A DNA stretch of 64,000 nucleotides from Nocardia rhizosphaerihabitans (GTDB lineage: Bacteria; Actinomycetota; Actinomycetes; Mycobacteriales; Mycobacteriaceae), in the NCBI RefSeq assembly GCF_014646295.1, contig NZ_BMNE01000006.1, forward strand, positions 186,001-250,000, read 5' to 3'. Below the pieces are notes generated by a model. That model did not search any database. It was not told where the DNA came from and was given only the letters and a program-made list of their open reading frames with translations. Shown here one piece after another: positions 58,789 through 64,000 of this stretch. Numbering within the stretch: the first letter of the stretch is position 1; every line of letters begins with the position of its first letter. A program made the translations under genes and the position numbers.

Positions 58789-60243
58789 ATGTCCAAATTC
58801 ATCGACCGCGTCGTGCTGCATGTTCGTGCCGGTAGAGGTGGACACGGTTGCGCCTCGGTGCATCGTGAGAAGTTCAAGCCGTTGGGTGGACCAGACGGCG
58901 GCAACGGCGGCAACGGCGGGGACGTGATCCTCGAAGTCGACGGCAACGTCCACACCCTGCTCGATTTCCATTTCCACCCGCACGCCAAGGCGGGCAACGG
59001 CAAGCCCGGCGAGGGCGGCAACCGTGACGGCAAGATGGGCACCGATCTGGTGCTGAAGGTGCCCGACGGCACCGTCGTCGTCGACTCCGACGGCGAGGTC
59101 GTCGTCGACCTCGTCGGTGTCGGCAACCGGTTCGTCGTCGCCAAGGGCGGCCGCGGCGGTCTCGGCAACGCCTCGCTGGCCTCCAAGGCGCGCAAGGCCC
59201 CCGGTTTCGCACTGCTCGGTGAAGAGGGCCAAGAGCTCGACCTGGTCCTGGAGCTGAAGTCGGTCGCCGACGTCGGCCTGGTCGGGTTCCCGTCGGCGGG
59301 CAAGTCCTCGCTGGTCTCGGTGCTCTCCGCGGCCAAGCCGAAGATCGCCGACTACCCGTTCACCACCCTGGTCCCGAACCTGGGCGTGGTCGCCAGCGGC
59401 GACACGACTTTCACCGTCGCCGACGTGCCGGGTCTGATCCCCGGCGCCAGCGACGGCCGTGGCCTGGGCCTGGACTTCCTGCGCCACCTCGAGCGCTGCG
59501 CGGTGCTCGCGCACGTCGTCGACTGCGCGACCCTGGAGCCGGGCCGCGACCCGGTCTCCGACGTCGACGCGCTCGAGGCCGAACTGGCCGCCTACAAGCC
59601 GGCCCTGGCCGGTGACGCCAGCCTGGGCGACCTCGCCGACCGCCCCCGCGTGGTCATCCTCAACAAGACCGACGTCCCCGACGCCGCCGAACTGGCCGAG
59701 ATGGTGACCCCCGAGTTCACCGAACGCGGCTGGCCGGTGTTCGAGATCTCCGCGGTGAGTCGCGCCGGTCTGCGCCCGCTGACCTTCGCACTGGCCGACA
59801 TGGTCCGCCAGTATCGCGAAGATCACCCGAAGGCCGCTCCGAAGCGCACGGTGATCCGCCCGATCGCGACCGACGAGTCCGGTTTCAGTGTGATCGCCGA
59901 CCCGCAGGAGCCGGGTGGCTTCATCGTGCGCGGCACCCGGCCGGAGCGCTGGGTGCGCCAGACCCAGTTCGACAACGACGAAGCCGTCGGCTACCTGGCC
60001 GACCGCCTGGCCCGCCTCGGCGTCGAGGCCGAGCTGGTCAAGCAGGGTGCCGAGCCGGGTTGCTCGGTCACGATCGGCGATGTGTCGTTCGAGTGGGAGC
60101 CGCAGGTGTCCGCCGGTGTCGACATCGTGCCGACCGGCCGCGGTACCGACATCCGGCTGGAGAACAACGACCGCGTCGGCGCGGCCGAGCGCAAGCTCGC
60201 CTCGCGTGCGCGTCGCGGTTTGCTCGACGAAGACGGGAAGTAG
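58789..60243 (+). CDS. obg: GTPase Obg (CgtA)
   Basis: A 484-residue Obg GTPase for ribosome assembly and stress response. The Gly-rich Obg fold (1-160, with GGPDGGNGGNGGDV) leads to a G domain: GFPSAGKSS (about 166-174), switch DYPFTTLVPNLG, DVPG and NKTD. The OCT domain forms the C-terminus (about 350-430). The ATG follows AAGGAGGAGG. It is separated from rpmA by a stem-loop and from proB by another long hairpin. Confidence 0.97.
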   Translation: MSKFIDRVVLHVRAGRGGHGCASVHREKFKPLGGPDGGNGGNGGDVILEVDGNVHTLLDFHFHPHAKAGNGKPGEGGNRDGKMGTDLVLKVPDGTVVVDSDGEVVVDLVGVGNRFVVAKGGRGGLGNASLASKARKAPGFALLGEEGQELDLVLELKSVADVGLVGFPSAGKSSLVSVLSAAKPKIADYPFTTLVPNLGVVASGDTTFTVADVPGLIPGASDGRGLGLDFLRHLERCAVLAHVVDCATLEPGRDPVSDVDALEAELAAYKPALAGDASLGDLADRPRVVILNKTDVPDAAELAEMVTPEFTERGWPVFEISAVSRAGLRPLTFALADMVRQYREDHPKAAPKRTVIRPIATDESGFSVIADPQEPGGFIVRGTRPERWVRQTQFDNDEAVGYLADRLARLGVEAELVKQGAEPGCSVTIGDVSFEWEPQVSAGVDIVPTGRGTDIRLENNDRVGAAERKLASRARRGLLDEDGK

Positions 60244-60249
60244 GGGTCC

Positions 60250-60291
60250 GGCCGCGTCGGCGCCGGTCGAAAACCGGTGTCGGACGCGGCC
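60250..60291 (+). terminator. Long hairpin between obg and proB
   Basis: GGCCGCGTC pairs with GACGCGGCC (60250-60258 and 60283-60291), enclosing an inner GGCGCCGGT/ACCGGTGTC stem with G-U pairs and a CGAAA loop. It lies 7 bp after the obg stop. No T-run is present. Confidence 0.55.
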
Positions 60292-60372
60292 GTTCGATCG
60301 GCATACTGCGGTGGGTCACCGGCATGAGCTGGGACCGTCGACGACGGTGATCGCGGTGCAGGGAGTTAGGCA

Positions 60373-61488
60373 ATGCAGGTGAGTTCGGAGTTGAGTGCAG
60401 CGCGCCAGGCCATCGTGTCGGCGCGCGCGGTCGTGGTGAAGATCGGTTCGTCGGCGCTGACCAGCCTCGAGGGCGGTCTCGACACCGATCGGCTCGACCG
60501 GCTGGCCGACGCCGTCGAAGCGCGCATGCGCGCCGGGTCGGACGTGGTGGTCGTGTCCTCGGGCGCGATCGGCGCCGGCATCGCGCCGCTCGGATTGTCC
60601 CGCAGGCCCAAGGATCTCGCCACCAAACAGGCCGCGGCCAGCGTCGGCCAGCTGGCCCTCGCGCACGCCTGGGGCACCTCGTTCGCCCGCTACGACCGCA
60701 CCGTCGGCCAGGTCCTGCTCTCCGCCGACGACTTCGCCCGCCGCGAGCACCACCGCAATGCCCAGCGCACCCTCGACCGGTTGCGTTCGCTCGGCGCGAT
60801 CGCCGTGGTCAACGAGAACGACACCGTCGCGACGGAAGAGATCCGCTTCGGCGACAACGACCGCCTCGCCGCCCTGGTGGCACACCTGGTCGGCGCCGAC
60901 GCCCTGATCCTGCTGTCGGACGTCTCCGGCCTCTACGACGGCGACCCGCGCAAGGGCGCCGCGAACTTCATTCCCGAGGTGCGCAGCAGCGCCGACCTCG
61001 ACGGCGTCATCGCGGGCAGCGGCGGCGCGCTCGGCACCGGCGGCATGGCATCGAAACTGTCCGCCGCCCGTCTCGCCGCCGACGCCGGCATCCCCGTCCT
61101 GCTCGCCTCGGCCGCCGACGCCGCGACCGCGCTCGCCGACGGCACCGTCGGCACCGCCTTCGCCGCCCGCCCGGTCCGCCTGTCCGGCCGCAAGTTCTGG
61201 GTCCGCCACGCCGCCGACACCCGCGGCTCGGTCCTCATCGACGCGGGCGCCGTCGAAGCCGTCGCCAAACGCCGCTCCCTCCTCGCCGCGGGCATCACCG
61301 GCGTCCGCGGCCGCTTCTTCGGCGGCGACGTCGTCGACCTGGTCAGCCCCGACAACCGCGTGGTAGCCCGCGGCGTGGTCGAATACGACAGCACCGAACT
61401 GTCCACCATGCTCGGCCGCTCCACCACCGAACTCCCCGACACCATGCAGCGCCCGGTCATCCACGCCGACGACCTCGTCAAGGTCTGA
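60373..61488 (+). CDS. proB: Glutamate 5-kinase
   Basis: A 371-residue proline-pathway enzyme phosphorylating glutamate. The amino-acid-kinase domain has VVKIGSSALTS, VVSSGAIGAG, NENDTVATEEIRFGDND and LLSDVSGLYDGDPR. A C-terminal PUA domain follows (about 285-360), normal for bacterial ProB. The ATG follows GCAGGGAGTTAGG. Its last 11 bases overlap the end of the convergent small membrane-protein gene. proA is not in the window. Confidence 0.96.
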   Translation: MQVSSELSAARQAIVSARAVVVKIGSSALTSLEGGLDTDRLDRLADAVEARMRAGSDVVVVSSGAIGAGIAPLGLSRRPKDLATKQAAASVGQLALAHAWGTSFARYDRTVGQVLLSADDFARREHHRNAQRTLDRLRSLGAIAVVNENDTVATEEIRFGDNDRLAALVAHLVGADALILLSDVSGLYDGDPRKGAANFIPEVRSSADLDGVIAGSGGALGTGGMASKLSAARLAADAGIPVLLASAADAATALADGTVGTAFAARPVRLSGRKFWVRHAADTRGSVLIDAGAVEAVAKRRSLLAAGITGVRGRFFGGDVVDLVSPDNRVVARGVVEYDSTELSTMLGRSTTELPDTMQRPVIHADDLVKV

Positions 61489-61813
61489 CGCCCACGCCGG
61501 CAGATTCGTCCGCCGGGGACGGATTCACTGTGCGCAGGTAGACCGTTCGCGTGTCGAGGTCGAGCTCACGGCCCGAGCCCGCCTCGACACGCACCAACTG
61601 CTTGGATTCACGTTCCTCGACAACGTGCTCGGACGCCGGATTGAACAGGCCGTCCAACACCGCCAGCATGCCGGGCCCGGCACCGGCGGTTCCGCGTGAC
61701 TTGCGCCAGTAGATCCAGCCCCGCCGCTCCGCCCACAGTCCGAGCTGGTCGAGTCCGATCACGGCAGCGGCGAAGATCACCGCGACCAGCAAGCACTCCA
61801 CAGCGTCCTCCAT
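61478..61813 (-). CDS. Small membrane-anchored protein of unknown function
   Basis: A 111-residue protein with one N-terminal transmembrane helix (about residues 5-25) and a soluble tail containing GMLAVLDGLFNPASEHVVEERESKQLV (about 48-74). This resembles actinobacterial DUF6191 proteins, though I hold that loosely. It overlaps proB by 11 bases tail to tail and lies 12 bp behind the Pro-rich PPE-like gene on the same strand, so it may belong to that operon. Confidence 0.65.
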   Translation of the reverse strand: MEDAVECLLVAVIFAAAVIGLDQLGLWAERRGWIYWRKSRGTAGAGPGMLAVLDGLFNPASEHVVEERESKQLVRVEAGSGRELDLDTRTVYLRTVNPSPADESAGVGVRP

Positions 61814-61825
61814 GTCCGGTGGCGA

Positions 61826-63217
61826 TCACCGCCGCGGCGGGATGACGCCCGGCTGGTCGAGATCGAGCGGCGGCGCAGGTGGCGGCGTGTTCGGTTGCGG
61901 GCCAGGGACATTCGTGTCCGGAATCGGACCGGTGACACCCGGTTGCCCACCCGGATCGACCGGGCCCCCGGGCACCGGCGGTGCCGGTGCGATCCCATGC
62001 GGCTCGGGCGCGCGGGGTGCAGGCTGAGGCGCGGACGGTTCCGGCGCAGGTTGCTCCGAGGTGGGTGCGGGTGCTTGCGGCGCCGGTTCAGGTGCTCGCG
62101 GTGCGGGCGGCGGCGCCGACGGCACCGGTTGCTCCGAGGTGGGTGCGGGCTGTGGTGCCGGAACTTCCGGCGTGGGCTGTTCCGCGGTGGGCGCGGGCGC
62201 TTGCGGCGCAGGTTCGGGTGCTGGCGGTGCGGGCTGCGGCGCTGACGGTACCGGTTGCTCCGAGGAGGGCGGGGGCTGTGTTGCTGATGGTTCGGGTTGT
62301 GGCGCAGGCTGTTCCGAGGTGGGCGCGGGGTTCTGTGGCGCCGGTTCCGGAGTCGTCGGTGAGGGCTGTGGTGCTGATGTTTCCGGTTGTGGCGCAGGCT
62401 GTTCCGTGGTCGGCGAGGGGGTCTGCGGTGCCGGTTGGCCGGTGGTAGGTGATGGCGGCTGTTCCGGTGTCGTCGGGGCGGGTGCCGGTTGTTCTGTGGT
62501 CGACGGTGCCGGACTCTGGCTCGGTGCGGGGCTCTCCCCGGACGGCGGGGTCTGCGTGCCCGGTGCAGTCGCGCCGGGAGACTGCGAGGTACCGCCCTGC
62601 GTCGACTCACCCTGCGGTGCCCCGGGTTCCACGACCGAGCCGTTGCTCGAACCCCCCTGCCCCGCAGACGAACCCTGGGCGGCCCCGGGCGGCGCAGGCA
62701 ACGCGGGCACCCCTGTTCCTGCGAGCGAATACGCGGGCTTGTAGATCATGTTCATCGCCAGCACCGCCTCCTGGCGCAGCGCTTCCGCCGCCATCTGGGC
62801 GTCGATGACATGGGCGGCCTCGAGCAACCGCGCGATGGTCCCGATCGGCCCGGAACCACCGGGCGCGACCACCGCGAGCTTCACCGCTTCCGCGGCGGCG
62901 GCGACCCCGCCGAGGCGGGCGCCGACCTCGCCGAACACCTCCGCCAGCTCGTCGAGCGCGGCCGCGAAGCTGCGGGTGCTGGCGATAGCGGCGTCGGCGG
63001 CGGCGCCCTCCCAGCCGGTCTCCTCGATGACCCGCTCGGCATTGGACCTGGTCAGCGGCATGGATGTGGTGAGGGCGGCGGCGCTTTCCAGCCAGTCCAT
63101 CGACGCACTGAGCACGGCGGCCGCGTCGATCTGCTGGGTGCGCGCGTAGATCTGTTCGTGCGGCATGGACTCGAAATGTTCCATCGCACCGATGTAGGTG
63201 GGGTCGGTGCCGCTCAT
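61826..63217 (-). CDS. PPE/WXG-like protein with long proline-rich tail, probable type VII secretion substrate
   Basis: A 463-residue protein. The N-terminal 190 residues are helical and Ala-rich with a WEG turn (ETGWEGAAADAA, about 70-81), as in PPE/WXG-type substrates. From about residue 195 on it is low complexity: Gly/Ser-rich, then about 220 residues of near-repeats built from SEQPAP, APEPAPQAPAP and SAPQPAP, ending VIPPRR. The tail may span the cell wall. It starts within the stop of the upstream helical-protein gene (TGATG), and an EspG-like chaperone gene lies just upstream. Confidence 0.72.
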   Translation of the reverse strand: MSGTDPTYIGAMEHFESMPHEQIYARTQQIDAAAVLSASMDWLESAAALTTSMPLTRSNAERVIEETGWEGAAADAAIASTRSFAAALDELAEVFGEVGARLGGVAAAAEAVKLAVVAPGGSGPIGTIARLLEAAHVIDAQMAAEALRQEAVLAMNMIYKPAYSLAGTGVPALPAPPGAAQGSSAGQGGSSNGSVVEPGAPQGESTQGGTSQSPGATAPGTQTPPSGESPAPSQSPAPSTTEQPAPAPTTPEQPPSPTTGQPAPQTPSPTTEQPAPQPETSAPQPSPTTPEPAPQNPAPTSEQPAPQPEPSATQPPPSSEQPVPSAPQPAPPAPEPAPQAPAPTAEQPTPEVPAPQPAPTSEQPVPSAPPPAPRAPEPAPQAPAPTSEQPAPEPSAPQPAPRAPEPHGIAPAPPVPGGPVDPGGQPGVTGPIPDTNVPGPQPNTPPPAPPLDLDQPGVIPPRR

Positions 63218-63588
63218 CAGCGCAGCCTCGTCTCGACGGCGCGCAGCGCGGCGGCCGCGGCGGCATCGGCCTCGTCCAGGAGACCGCCGCTGAGCAGGAA
63301 CGCCTCCTTCATCCGGTAGGCGGCTTCGATGTAGTGATCGATCAGCTCGGCGGCGTCGCGCGCCTTGTGCGCGAAGCCTGCCTGCAGCTGCTGGGCGGAG
63401 ACGAAACCACCGAATCCTTCTGCCTCGGAGGCGGATTCGAGACGCTGACGGAGCTGGGCGAGCCGATCGGCCTGCTGCTCGTAGAGGTCGGCGCACCGGC
63501 GCGCGGCATCGGGATCGAACTTCACGGTCCCCGCCGCGGCGGCGCTGCGGAACCGGGAGATCTCGGCTCTGCTGCTGTCGATCGTCAT
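63217..63588 (-). CDS. Small helical protein of the type VII secretion-associated cluster
   Basis: A 123-residue, predominantly helical protein with no signal peptide: a middle Gln/Glu/Arg-rich helix (LYEQQADRLAQLRQRLESA, about 34-52) and a later helix (AAELIDHYIEAAYRMKEAFL). Size and shape fit ESX/EspC-type partners of PPE-like proteins, though a WXG motif is not seen. The ATG follows GGAGGGG by 5 bases. It is translationally coupled to the PPE-like gene. Confidence 0.65.
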   Translation of the reverse strand: MTIDSSRAEISRFRSAAAAGTVKFDPDAARRCADLYEQQADRLAQLRQRLESASEAEGFGGFVSAQQLQAGFAHKARDAAELIDHYIEAAYRMKEAFLLSGGLLDEADAAAAAALRAVETRLR

Positions 63589-63622
63589 CGCGTCCCCTCC
63601 AGATCGTGCGTCGGCGTCCAGG

Positions 63623-64000
63623 CTAACCGGACCTTCTGGTGTTCGAACTGTGCACCGGTGCGAGCCTGCGCTGCAGTTGCGCGGCGAGCTGAGCGGCCGC
63701 CGCGGGCACGACGTGCACGGTTTCGCCCGCGCGCAGCAGGTAGCGGCCGTCGCCGGCCACATCGATCCAGCTGTAGTGCACCGGCGGCGCCGGGGTGTCC
63801 CGGTCGAGCCCGGTCTCGATGCGGATATGGCCTTCGGCGGTGTGCGGCTTGCGCAGCAGCCGCTGGATCCGGGGGACGGCGGGATGGGTCGCGATCACGG
63901 TTTCCTCGTCGCGGACAGCGGCGGTATCGGCCTCGCGCGCCGGTTCGCGGCCGGGTGGCGTGTCGGGCAGACAGGCGGCGACGCGGGCGCCGATCCCCGC
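63623..64000 (-). CDS. espG: EspG-family type VII secretion chaperone, C-terminal part
   Basis: The frame stays open to the right window edge, so only the last 125 residues are seen. The pattern TAEGHIRIETGLDRDT, YSWIDVAGDGRYLLR and VVPAAAAQLAAQLQRRL matches the C-terminus of EspG proteins, which hold PPE proteins soluble before export. It lies 34 bp before the small helical protein gene and supports reading the next two genes as secretion partners or substrates. Confidence 0.72.
   Translation of the reverse strand, partial: AGIGARVAACLPDTPPGREPAREADTAAVRDEETVIATHPAVPRIQRLLRKPHTAEGHIRIETGLDRDTPAPPVHYSWIDVAGDGRYLLRAGETVHVVPAAAAQLAAQLQRRLAPVHSSNTRRSG

Noticed and set aside
62000..62640. Repeated DNA that could be taken for a CRISPR or VNTR array
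   Set aside because: The repeats are in frame, degenerate and encode Pro/Ala/Gln/Glu units of the PPE-like protein; there are no regular spacers and no cas genes.

Overview
The window is chromosomal DNA from a high-GC, mycolate-type actinobacterium, most probably Nocardia or a close relative. Gene order supports this. The blocks pepN, mycothiol-dependent DsbA-like reductase, rpiB, Nei-like glycosylase, tRNA-Gly/tRNA-Pro, tig-clpP1-clpP2-clpX and valS-folC-DUF4233-ndk-rne-rplU-rpmA-obg-proB follow the order of the M. tuberculosis region around Rv2467 to Rv2439. They are interrupted here by blocks that region lacks. Coding sequences have strongly G/C-biased third codon positions. GTG and TTG starts are common. 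About a dozen genes have a TANNNT -10 box 6-7 nt before the start codon, which points to leaderless transcripts. No transposase, integrase, rRNA operon or CRISPR array is visible.

Layout. 1-7.1 kb: end of a membrane transporter, an Asp-nucleophile alpha/beta hydrolase, a secreted lipase, a ClgR/PopR-type XRE regulator, then a TetR repressor divergent from a patatin-Baeyer-Villiger monooxygenase-SDR operon with a 23-bp operator. 7.2-8.4 kb: an accessory ClpP pair, one subunit of which has lost its catalytic serine. 8.6-24.7 kb: pepN, then small metabolic and regulatory genes, mostly oxidoreductases each beside a divergent regulator (GlxA-like AraC, HxlR, AraC, two MarR). This part also holds an ECF42-type sigma factor with its DGPF partner and a DsbA-like reductase behind a SigH/SigR-type promoter. 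24.7-33.6 kb: rpiB, DNA glycosylase, a GGDEF protein, an AT-richer non-coding stretch, two tRNAs, a FabG-like SDR, phosphoketolase and an FKBP lipoprotein. 33.7-38.1 kb: tig, clpP1P2 (with a ClgR-box-like operator upstream) and clpX. 38.1-43.1 kb: a DUF2637-like membrane protein, a mIHF nucleoid protein, an FHA protein and a TetR/GNAT pair. 43.3-48.9 kb: a glycerolipid module of glpD, TetR, alkyl-DHAP-synthase-like flavoenzyme and diacylglycerol kinase. 49.2-61.5 kb: the conserved valS-to-proB block. 61.5-64 kb: a type VII secretion-associated cluster (EspG chaperone, small helical protein, Pro-rich PPE-like protein).

How the parts connect. The most interesting theme is Clp proteolysis. The window holds the essential tig/clpP1P2/clpX set, a second divergent ClpP pair with a ClpR-like inactive subunit, and a ClgR/PopR-family regulator whose C-terminus ends in Leu-Leu-Ala-Ala. 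It also carries two different operator-like dyads, one upstream of each clpP operon. This resembles the Streptomyces arrangement in which PopR controls clpP3P4 and is itself a Clp substrate, but here one protease subunit appears catalytically dead.
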